Positions 56,962-64,000 of a stretch of 64,000 nt of DNA are shown here, one piece after another (the stretch's first letter is position 1; every line of letters begins with the position of its first letter). A model generated the notes under the pieces. The model was given only the letters and a program-made list of their open reading frames with translations, was not told the DNA's origin and made no database searches. The position numbers and the translations under genes are program-made. Origin of the DNA: a bacterium (GTDB lineage: Bacteria > Planctomycetota > Planctomycetia > Pirellulales > Pirellulaceae); the NCBI GenBank assembly GCA_016124445.1, contig WGNR01000001.1, forward strand, positions 496,001 to 560,000, written 5' to 3'.

Positions 56962-58413
56962 TTACACCTTGGAGACGCTTGGAACCTGGAAGCCTTTCCG
57001 GTTCTCGTCCTTCAAAAGGACATTGGCCTCTTCAGAATGTTCGCCCACAAATTTTTCGGTCTTCGGGTCAAACGAAAGCATTGGGCCAACGGTGTACTTC
57101 TCGTCCCCTTTGATGCCAACCCCCTTGGACATGATTTCGTGCAGACGGCCAAAGTGCTCGGCCGCATCGGCATCGTCCCCGAACTTGCCTGCTTGGGCAT
57201 TGAACGGAACCTGCTTGCCAAGACGGTACGAGTTGTTCATCACGTGTCCCAGCACGCAAGCATAGTGGGCATCGTTAACGTTGCCGTTGGCCATACTCGG
57301 GTCGTTGGCGCGGACGGCCGCAATGAACGATCCCCAATTTCCGCCAGGGGTGACGTGGCCTCGATCGACCTTCACCTTTTCACCCTTGTCGCTCCCCTTG
57401 GGATAGTACAAACCACGGACGATTCGGCCGCCATCCTCGAAATAGTACTCGTTCTCGACCTGGTGTTCGTATCCTTTGTAGTTTACGTTGCGAACATTGA
57501 AGTAGACGTACTGACCGTTGGGGTATTCGGCCAACGCAAACATTGTGTTGGGGGTTTCTCCCTGGTCGTGCCACTCGAAGCGGCCGCCGATCGCCATCGT
57601 TCGGATCGGGTGGGTCTGATCTTTATCAATCGCCCAACGAGCAACGTCCAACTGGTGCGTTCCCTGGTTATTGAGGTCGCCGTTGCCGGTCTTCCAGAAC
57701 CAGTGCCAGTTGTAAGGATGATAGTTCCCGTTGTAATGGGCGACTTCAGCCGGACCTCGCCATAGATTCCAATCGAGGTTTTCTGGCGGCTGCGAATCAG
57801 GCTTATTCCCGATCCCTCCACGCGGCTTGCAGCAGTAACCGTACGAAATCTTCAGTTTGCCAAACTTGCCGGCCTGAATCGCTTCGGTCAGACCGGCAAT
57901 TCCAGCGTCGCTGCGACGCTGGGTACCGTGCTGAATCACAACGCCATATTTCTTCTGGGCTTCTACGGCGACGCGACCTTCCTCGATGTCATGGCTCATC
58001 GGTTTTTCGACGTAGACATTTTTGCCAGCCTGGGCTGCCCAGATCGTAATCAGCGAGTGCCAATGGTTGGGAGTCGCGACCGAGATGGCATCCAGATTCG
58101 GATCTTCCAAAGCTTCGCGAACGTCTTTAACCCCTTTCACCTTGAACTTGCCATCGGTCTTCTCTTGAACCGATTTCAAGGTTCGAGCCAATACCTTCTC
58201 GTCTGGATCGATCAAGTAAGCGATTTCGACATTGTCTTGCCCGAGCCAACCGTCGATGTGACTGCGTCCCCGGCCATTCAAACCGGCCACGGCGATCCGA
58301 ACACGATCGTTGGCACCTTGTACGGCCCCTGAAGCCGCTGTCCCAGTCAGAATTAAGCCAGCACCAGCGGCGGCTGACGTTGATAGAAACGTACGACGAT
58401 TTAGCGAAGACAT
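56962..58413 (-). CDS. Tat-exported Gfo/Idh/MocA family oxidoreductase
   Basis: 483 residues from the ATG at 58413, chosen over the ATG at 58467 because GGAG lies 10 bases before it. A twin-arginine signal (LNRRTFLSTSAAAGAGLILTG) is followed by the Rossmann domain with VRIAVAGLNGRGRSHIDGW, AISVATPNHWH and the substrate motif YVEKPMSHDIEEG. A C-terminal catalytic domain follows with NQGTHQLDVARWAIDK. It is expected to oxidise or reduce a sugar or polyol with a bound NAD(P), in the periplasm after folding inside the cell. Export by the Tat system fits a tightly bound cofactor. Substrate unknown. Confidence 0.9.
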   Translation of the reverse strand: MSSLNRRTFLSTSAAAGAGLILTGTAASGAVQGANDRVRIAVAGLNGRGRSHIDGWLGQDNVEIAYLIDPDEKVLARTLKSVQEKTDGKFKVKGVKDVREALEDPNLDAISVATPNHWHSLITIWAAQAGKNVYVEKPMSHDIEEGRVAVEAQKKYGVVIQHGTQRRSDAGIAGLTEAIQAGKFGKLKISYGYCCKPRGGIGNKPDSQPPENLDWNLWRGPAEVAHYNGNYHPYNWHWFWKTGNGDLNNQGTHQLDVARWAIDKDQTHPIRTMAIGGRFEWHDQGETPNTMFALAEYPNGQYVYFNVRNVNYKGYEHQVENEYYFEDGGRIVRGLYYPKGSDKGEKVKVDRGHVTPGGNWGSFIAAVRANDPSMANGNVNDAHYACVLGHVMNNSYRLGKQVPFNAQAGKFGDDADAAEHFGRLHEIMSKGVGIKGDEKYTVGPMLSFDPKTEKFVGEHSEEANVLLKDENRKGFQVPSVSKV

Positions 58414-58495
58414 GACAAGATCTCCAGAGGATAGGGAGTGGAGCGAAAGGGGGGAACACGCCGGCAAGCATATTCAGGAAGTGTGAGTTGCATTG

Positions 58496-58519
58496 TGACG
58501 CCTGTGCAGCGTTGCGTCA
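58496..58519. promoter_or_regulatory. Inverted repeat between divergent genes
   Basis: TGACGC at 58496-58501 pairs exactly with GCGTCA at 58514-58519 across 12 bases. It lies between the Gfo/Idh/MocA gene and the DUF1592 gene, which diverge, and could serve as an operator for either. Confidence 0.3.
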
Positions 58520-58583
58520 AATTTTCGACCTGCGCATTTTCATAACTCAATACGCTAAATGAACTTTCGTCACTGGATTTCGA

Positions 58584-58613
58584 TTGACCTAGGCGAAAAG
58601 ATATAAGTATGAT
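58584..58613 (+). promoter_or_regulatory. Candidate sigma-70 promoter for the 58683 gene
   Basis: TTGACC at 58584-58589, an 18-base spacer and TATGAT at 58608-58613. Both hexamers match the consensus at five of six positions. A transcript would start near 58620 and leave a leader of about 63 bases before the DUF1592 gene. Confidence 0.45.
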
Positions 58614-58682
58614 GATGGCTCCCACCTAAACTACCATCCAACATCCCCACCTCACCTCTCGCCTTCTAACCCCCGCGTAACG

Positions 58683-61124
58683 ATGATGTTTCGATCGGTA
58701 ACGTGCGTTGTTGTTTGGGCCGTCGTCATGGCCTGGAGCGCCACATCCCCAATCATCGCAGCCGAGGCACATGATGCGTTCGAAAAGGCTATCGGACCGT
58801 ACGTGCAAAAGAACTGCGTGAAGTGCCACGGCCCCGAAACTCAGAAGGGCGATTTCCGCGTCGACACGCTCTCGCACGATGTGGGTGGCGGCCCTTCGGT
58901 GAATCGCTGGCGCGAGGTCATCGAGAAAATCAACAACGGCGAGATGCCCCCGGAGGATTTCCCCAATCGGCCAACCGCCGAAGAGGGTGCCCAGGTAGTC
59001 GAATGGTTGGCGGCTCGAATCGACGAAGGCCGGGCAGCTCGGCTCGCCAAGCGTCAGCCTGTTTCGTTCCGCCGTTTGTCTTGCGTCGAATATGCCAACA
59101 CGGTCGAAGATCTGTTGGGCGTTCAGTTTGGCGTCGCTGATCCTGGCGGGCTAAATGAAGATGCAGAATACCAAGGCTTCGATCGAATTGGCTCGGCCCT
59201 TTCTTTGTCGGCATCGCACATCGAGAAGTACTACAATGCCGCCGAAGCGATCCTGGATGAAGCCTATCCTGACAAGCCGGTTGAAACGAAGATCGTTCGC
59301 AAGAGGGCCCACGAACTACGAGGGGGCCCCAGTTCGCAGCAACTCAAAGAGTTCGAGGAACAAGGCCTGCTCGACAAGATCCGTGTCGACATGTGGCCAG
59401 GCCACGAAATCCAAGGCGGACGCCCAGGTCCCAGCGGCGATATGCTGAAAAACGGTGGCTACTTCAAAGTTCGCATTCAGGCCAGCGGCATGAAACCGCC
59501 GGGTGGGCGAGCTCCTCACTTGACCTTCTACGCCAACAAGGTCGATCGCTTGCTGTTCGAGCAAGACATTATCGCCCCGGAAGATAAACCGATCGTTGTC
59601 GAGTTCACTTGCCACCTGCCCCCAAACAGCAATGCCTTTCAGTTAACTAATGACGTCCCAGGGCCGTCGAATCTTCCCCGTTCCGGACGATCAGGTGCCG
59701 TCCCTTTCTTTAGCTTGAAGCAAGGCCGCATTCCATGGCAGATCAAGCTGACCGACGAGGATGGCGTACCGCTCTATCCGTTCCTGATTGTTGACTGGGT
59801 CGAATGGGAAGGGCCGCTAGTCAGCGATGAAACGGCCGCCAAGCGTGCTCGCTACATGCCCGGTGAAGACGCCACCATCGATCAGGCACGTGAGTGTGTA
59901 ACCCGTTTTTGCGAAGATGCCTTTCGCCGGCCGGTTACCGCCAGCGAAGTCGATCGCTACATGGCAATCGTCGATAGCGAGATAAAAGCTGGCAGCAAGG
60001 TTCCGGCCGCCGTCAAATCGGCCATGCTCGCCGTCCTTTGCTCCAAAGATTTCCTGTTTCTTGTCGAAGGCAACTTGCAGCAACCCTCAGAGAACCTCAA
60101 CGACTTTGAGCTGGCCAACCGCCTTTCGTACATGCTGTGGAGCACGATGCCAGACGACGAGCTAGAGTCGCTCGCCCGGGAAGGCAAGCTAAGCGACAAG
60201 AAGGTGCTCAAACAACAAGTCGATCGCATGCTGGCCGACCCGCGTGCCGAGCGGTTCTGCGTCGATTTCCCACGACAATGGCTGCAACTTCACAAGCTGG
60301 GAATGTTCCCGCCGAACAAGGAACTTTACCCTGAGTACGATCCGCATCTGGAACGAAGCATGGCAGGTGAAACGACTGCGTTCTTCCGAGAGGTGCTCGA
60401 CAATAATCTGAGTCTTCGTGAATTCCTCGACTCCAATTGGACGATGGTCAATCCGCGCCTGGCAATGCACTACGACATCGACGGCATAGAGAAAGATCAA
60501 TTCCAGCGGATCACCCTCGATAAAGATGCTCATCGAGGCGGGCTCCTTACGCAGGCCGCCATTCTTTCCCTGACATCGGACGGCACGCGGCATCGACCAG
60601 TGCACCGTGGTGTCTGGGTCATGCAATCGATCTTCGGCAAGTCACCACCTCCGCCTCCGGCCAATGTTGACCCAATCGAACCGAACCCGGTCGATTCCCC
60701 GAAGGCGACCATTCGAATGAAGCTGGAAGCCCACAAGCATGATGCCAACTGTGCGGCCTGCCATCGCAAGATTGATCCGCTGGGTCTGGCATTTGATAAT
60801 TTCGATGCCATTGGCCGTTGGCGAACTGAAGAGAAAGTTCCCAATGGAACTGGTGCCAATCCCAAAGTCGACGCCAGCGGCGTGCTACCGGACGGGCGTG
60901 AATTTGCAGGGCCTGCCGAGTTCCGCCAATTGCTGGTCGCGAACGTCGACGAGTTCAACGAAACCTTCATCAAAAAGCTGGCAAACTACACACTCAGGCG
61001 AACCATGACGGTTGACGATCGCAATCAGTTGCACGCGATCGCCGCCCAGAGTCAAGCGGCTGATTACCACGTGCGTGATCTGGTCGAAGCCTTCATCCTT
61101 TCCGACTTGTTCCAGAAACGGTGA
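58683..61124 (+). CDS. Secreted DUF1592-type planctomycete cytochrome (PSCyt1/PSD family)
   Basis: 813 residues. A signal peptide (1-26) is followed by the first heme motif CVKCHGPETQKGDFRVDTL. DUF1587 (FRRLSCVEYANTVEDLLGV), DUF1595, DUF1592 (ANRLSYMLWSTMPDDELESL), DUF1588 (AHRGGLLTQAAILSLTSDGTRHRP, with second motif CAACHRKIDPLGLAFDNFDAIGRW) and DUF1585 (C-terminal NYTLRRTMTVDDRNQL) follow in order. It is a paralogue of the gene at 38531, with the same layout. It is the first gene of a three-gene operon. Function unknown. Confidence 0.9.
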   Translation: MMFRSVTCVVVWAVVMAWSATSPIIAAEAHDAFEKAIGPYVQKNCVKCHGPETQKGDFRVDTLSHDVGGGPSVNRWREVIEKINNGEMPPEDFPNRPTAEEGAQVVEWLAARIDEGRAARLAKRQPVSFRRLSCVEYANTVEDLLGVQFGVADPGGLNEDAEYQGFDRIGSALSLSASHIEKYYNAAEAILDEAYPDKPVETKIVRKRAHELRGGPSSQQLKEFEEQGLLDKIRVDMWPGHEIQGGRPGPSGDMLKNGGYFKVRIQASGMKPPGGRAPHLTFYANKVDRLLFEQDIIAPEDKPIVVEFTCHLPPNSNAFQLTNDVPGPSNLPRSGRSGAVPFFSLKQGRIPWQIKLTDEDGVPLYPFLIVDWVEWEGPLVSDETAAKRARYMPGEDATIDQARECVTRFCEDAFRRPVTASEVDRYMAIVDSEIKAGSKVPAAVKSAMLAVLCSKDFLFLVEGNLQQPSENLNDFELANRLSYMLWSTMPDDELESLAREGKLSDKKVLKQQVDRMLADPRAERFCVDFPRQWLQLHKLGMFPPNKELYPEYDPHLERSMAGETTAFFREVLDNNLSLREFLDSNWTMVNPRLAMHYDIDGIEKDQFQRITLDKDAHRGGLLTQAAILSLTSDGTRHRPVHRGVWVMQSIFGKSPPPPPANVDPIEPNPVDSPKATIRMKLEAHKHDANCAACHRKIDPLGLAFDNFDAIGRWRTEEKVPNGTGANPKVDASGVLPDGREFAGPAEFRQLLVANVDEFNETFIKKLANYTLRRTMTVDDRNQLHAIAAQSQAADYHVRDLVEAFILSDLFQKR

Positions 61125-61127
61125 CCT

Positions 61128-62522
61128 ATGAGCTATATCAACTCCCGAAAGTGGAAGATCAACCGCCGACATGTCCTCCGCGGCATGGGTGCCAGCCTGG
61201 CGTTACCGCTCCTACAGTGCATGGATCCAGGCGCGCTAATGGCGGAAGAAAAGGCGGCCGAGGAAAAAGGGCAGAGCAAGCCGAAGCGAGCTGTCTTCAT
61301 TTATGTGCCTAATGGCGTCAACACGCTGACATGGCAAATCCAAAATGCCGGTGCCGACTACGAACTATCCGGCCCGATGAAGTCGTTGGAAGAACATCGC
61401 CAGCAGATCACTCCGATCAGCGGTTTGCACCATCCCAATGGTCTCGGCCAGGCACACGAGTGCGACAAGATCTGGCTCACCTCGGCCAAGATCAGCCAGG
61501 AAGGCGGGGCATTCCGCAACTCGGTCTCGGCCGATCAGGTGATGGCCCAGGGAACGTCGCAATACACCCGTTTTTCCTCACTGGAATTGGCGATCACCGG
61601 CGGCTCACTGGCCTGGTCCCCGGACGGCATTCCGCTTCCAGCAGAACGCCGTCCGAGAGCCATCTTCGATCGTTTGTTCGGAGTCGAGAAAGGTGGCCTT
61701 GAAGTTGCCAAACGCAACCTCAGCCGACGCGGCAGCGTATTGGATGCAATCCTGGACGATGCCGACTCGTTCCGCAAACAAATTGGCAACGAAGATCGCA
61801 ACAAGCTGGATGAATACCTGCACGCGGTCCGCGACGTCGAAAAGCGAACCCAGCGAAGCTACGACTGGCTGGAGATTCCCAAGCCGGAAGTGGCGGCCGA
61901 AACCAAAGCCAAGCTGACTCGCGACATTCCCAATACCGAAGCAGGCGACCTGTACCGAACGATCTACGACCTGATGGTCCTGGCCCTTCGTACCGACATG
62001 ACCCGGGTCATCACCTGCATGAGCGGCAGCGAAAGCAATGGCCTGGCCATTCCAGAAATCGGCGTCGCCCAGACACGGCACGAACTTTCGCATCACAACG
62101 GCGATCCCCAGCAACTTCGTCGCTTGACCGAAACTGATACCTTCCTGGTCCAGCAGTTCTCGTACTTCCTCTCGCGACTCAAGTCGTACCAGGAAGAAAA
62201 CGAAACGCTATTGGATCGCACGATGGTTCTCTTCGGTAGCGGTATGGCTTACGGCCATAGCCACGGCAACGCCAATCTGCCGATGATCCTGGCAGGCGGT
62301 GGCGGGCTGGGACTGAACCATGGCAAGCACGTCGACTTCAATCTGCCGACCTTGGGGCAATACAACATGGCCGAAGCGCAGAAGCATTACCATGTTTGCT
62401 CGCGTCCGGTCGACAGCGATGCGTTGCTCAGCAACTTGCTACTCACCATGATCCAGCGAATGGACGTTCCGATCGATCGGTTCGGCGACAGCCATCGCGT
62501 GATGACGGAATTGTTGGGGTAA
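61128..62522 (+). CDS. Tat-exported DUF1552 protein
   Basis: 464 residues. A Tat-like signal ([20 protein letters not shown]) precedes DUF1552. Landmarks are [74 protein letters not shown]. It begins 3 bases after the stop of the DUF1592 gene, so translation is coupled. It pairs with that gene just as 37215-38495 pairs with 38531-40930. Confidence 0.9.
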   Translation: MSYINSRKWKINRRHVLRGMGASLALPLLQCMDPGALMAEEKAAEEKGQSKPKRAVFIYVPNGVNTLTWQIQNAGADYELSGPMKSLEEHRQQITPISGLHHPNGLGQAHECDKIWLTSAKISQEGGAFRNSVSADQVMAQGTSQYTRFSSLELAITGGSLAWSPDGIPLPAERRPRAIFDRLFGVEKGGLEVAKRNLSRRGSVLDAILDDADSFRKQIGNEDRNKLDEYLHAVRDVEKRTQRSYDWLEIPKPEVAAETKAKLTRDIPNTEAGDLYRTIYDLMVLALRTDMTRVITCMSGSESNGLAIPEIGVAQTRHELSHHNGDPQQLRRLTETDTFLVQQFSYFLSRLKSYQEENETLLDRTMVLFGSGMAYGHSHGNANLPMILAGGGGLGLNHGKHVDFNLPTLGQYNMAEAQKHYHVCSRPVDSDALLSNLLLTMIQRMDVPIDRFGDSHRVMTELLG

Positions 62523-62528
62523 TCTCTC

Positions 62529-63668
62529 GTGCGTAAGAAAATCCATTGGCTGATTGGTTTGTTCGCCCTGGTGCTGGCGCGTCCGGTCTTTGCCGAAGAA
62601 GCTTATCGAACCGACGCCAATCAGGACGAAAAGCTACCTTGGTATCAAACCGTGCCTGGCGAGTTTCCGCCTGAGGGTTCGGCTCATTACTTCACCGGCG
62701 AATTAATCAAAGTCGATCATATTCACCGCACCGGCACGCTGCGTGTTTCCCGAACCGACGCCCAGCGACGCAGCCATTGGGATCTGCCGATCGACTTTCG
62801 CATGCTGCCGTATGGTTCGCTCGCTTATCACGGTGCACCAGCATCGATCCGAGACATTCCTCTTGGGACGCACGTTCACGCCTGGTTCTACTACAAGGAC
62901 AAAGACGAGCAGACGCGGTCACTTTTTTACAATCGCAAGAGCATCGAAGATGGGTTCACCAAAGCTTTTCGCCTGGAAGATGACTTCACTTACTACCGCA
63001 ACAAGAAGCAGCTTTGGGAAGTCGACGCCGTCGACCTGCAAAAGATGAAGCTTCAGTTGGTATCGAAGTCCCCTGAGAAGGACGAGTCGACGAAGATCGA
63101 GTTGGACCTGACGCCTGCTACGCGGGTTTTCGTTGGGCAAAAGGTCGGTAAGCTCGTAGACATTCAGCCGGGGCAACAGGTTCTATTCAATCTGACCTGG
63201 GCCACACTATACGGCACCGGTCGCTGCACCGATCTTTGGCTCGACGAAGAGGCCCGGGACATCGCCGCGGCACAGCAACTGGAACAACATCGGCTCCATC
63301 AAAAGTACCGCGGATTGGCCGGCATCATCGACGCAGTCGACAATCAGAAGCGGATTTTGACGATCACCCTATTCGATGGCATCGATGAAAAACTGCTGGA
63401 AGACTTCCAGAAAGATCGCACGGCCCATGTCTTTGTCGCCGAGCCAACGCTACAAACGTACGATCAAGTCAACGACCGCAAAAGCGGCCCAATCCTTAGC
63501 CGAACGGAAGTTGAAAAGAGACCAGGCAGCAGCGGCGTGCAGATTCAAGTCCAGCCTCAGCTGCTGCTGGAAGGGTACCGACCTGGCCGAATTGTCCGCG
63601 TCATGCCAACCAACTGGCCATTGGTTACGCTTCCTACAGAAGAGAACTTGTGGCCAGAACGCGACTAG
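62529..63668 (+). CDS. Secreted protein of unknown function in the DUF1592-DUF1552 operon
   Basis: 379 residues from a GTG start, 6 bases after the DUF1552 stop. A signal peptide (about 1-22, ending VFA) precedes a mature part with several short beta-rich repeats such as GELIKVDHIHRTGTLRVSRTD and LAGIIDAVDNQKRILTITLFDG. These look like two or three copies of a small barrel module, each about 90 residues apart. GTHVHAWFYYKDKDEQTR lies between them. I recognise no named domain. Its place suggests a partner of the two preceding proteins. Confidence 0.75.
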   Translation: MRKKIHWLIGLFALVLARPVFAEEAYRTDANQDEKLPWYQTVPGEFPPEGSAHYFTGELIKVDHIHRTGTLRVSRTDAQRRSHWDLPIDFRMLPYGSLAYHGAPASIRDIPLGTHVHAWFYYKDKDEQTRSLFYNRKSIEDGFTKAFRLEDDFTYYRNKKQLWEVDAVDLQKMKLQLVSKSPEKDESTKIELDLTPATRVFVGQKVGKLVDIQPGQQVLFNLTWATLYGTGRCTDLWLDEEARDIAAAQQLEQHRLHQKYRGLAGIIDAVDNQKRILTITLFDGIDEKLLEDFQKDRTAHVFVAEPTLQTYDQVNDRKSGPILSRTEVEKRPGSSGVQIQVQPQLLLEGYRPGRIVRVMPTNWPLVTLPTEENLWPERD

Positions 63669-63694
63669 GAGAGCAAATAATCTCAGCGCATAAG

Positions 63695-63725
63695 AAAAGC
63701 CTCGTTCAACGAACGAGGCTTTTTT
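63695..63725. terminator. Strong rho-independent terminator
   Basis: AAAAGCCTCGTTC at 63695-63707 pairs perfectly over 13 bases with GAACGAGGCTTTT at 63711-63723 around AAC, followed by two more T residues on the plus strand. It ends the operon that begins at 58683 and may also act on the convergent gene. Confidence 0.9.
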
Positions 63726-63748
63726 GTTGAACCAACTTCAAGAGCAGC

Positions 63749-64000
63749 CTATTCGGACAGCTTCTCGATCAGGTATTCGGTCGAGTTAGCATACTTAGGA
63801 TCTTTGACGCCTGGGTGCTTCAGGAATACTTCCACACCGGCATCCTTCAGCCGCTCTTCCAAGACCAGGCCCATGACGCCAGAGTGGGTCGGGTCCTTGG
63901 GGCTCGATCCCATTACCGGCACTTCGCCGCCGTAGAACATCGCGATCGGCGGGTCATCTTTGCTGACGTGTTCGATCGGCGAATATTCTTTGATCCACGG
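63749..64000 (-). CDS. Alpha/beta hydrolase, C-terminal part only (runs off the window)
   Basis: The last 83 residues of a protein that continues past 64000. The segment reads YSPIEHVSKDDPPIAMFYGG, then HSGVMGLVLEERLKDAGVEVFLKHPGV and ends EYLIEKLSE. SPI-x-H-V-x-x-DDPPI is typical of planctomycete alpha/beta hydrolases just before the acidic catalytic residue. The catalytic His region would be the later HSGVMG or KHPGV part, but no call is made on which residue acts. The start codon and nucleophile lie outside the window. Substrate unknown. Confidence 0.65.
   Translation of the reverse strand, partial: PWIKEYSPIEHVSKDDPPIAMFYGGEVPVMGSSPKDPTHSGVMGLVLEERLKDAGVEVFLKHPGVKDPKYANSTEYLIEKLSE

Overview
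The window reads as chromosomal DNA of a planctomycete, most likely Pirellulaceae of the Blastopirellula/Bremerella type. The lineage call rests on protein families seen here that are typical of Planctomycetes: paired DUF1592 and DUF1552 proteins, a DUF1549/DUF1553 protein paired with a DUF1501 protein, very large secreted proteins combining SGNH, beta-propeller, HEAT and cytochrome c domains, DUF1080, and an ECF sigma factor followed by a FecR/LamG membrane protein. Base composition is moderately GC-rich and even, apart from a more AT-rich gap near 29.0-29.3 kb. I see no rRNA, tRNA, insertion sequence, prophage or CRISPR array.

Region 1 (1-10.2 kb) holds mixed genes: a secreted beta-propeller protein, a thioredoxin/CxxCH/PDZ protein, an Asn/Ala-rich secreted protein, a DUF1080 protein, a radical SAM protein, an SMP-30/gluconolactonase, a Hal2/CysQ-type nucleotidase, a Rieske ferredoxin, DAHP synthase and a small membrane protein.

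Region 2 (10.2-26.9 kb) is a respiratory block on the plus strand. A RegB-like redox sensor kinase and a RegA-like regulator come first. Next is a complete alternative complex III (actA, actB, actC, an actD-actE fusion, actF), a small membrane protein and a Sco copper chaperone. Last is a caa3-type, A2-family cytochrome c oxidase (subunits II, I, III, IV and a second III-like subunit). Together these would carry electrons from quinol through alternative complex III to cytochrome c and oxygen. The adjacent RegBA pair is the natural candidate regulator.

Region 3 (26.9-31.1 kb) has a Uup-type ABC-F ATPase, a long gap with a very good sigma-54 promoter, a NagD-like HAD phosphatase and a single-domain response regulator.

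Region 4 (31.1-64 kb) is dominated by exported proteins with c-type heme motifs. It contains two giant multidomain proteins of 1621 and 1639 residues, two DUF1592-DUF1552 cassettes, one DUF1549/1553-DUF1501 cassette, an ECF sigma/FecR-LamG pair, a Tat-exported Gfo/Idh/MocA oxidoreductase and the end of an alpha/beta hydrolase. An L-serine dehydratase and a two-gene SPFH plus NAD-kinase-like operon sit among them. The likely theme is periplasmic, electron-transfer-linked breakdown of carbohydrates or similar polymers, but the substrates cannot be read from sequence. The best candidates for undescribed biology are the SPFH/NAD-kinase-like pair and the giant ThuA-SGNH-propeller-HEAT-cupredoxin-cytochrome protein.
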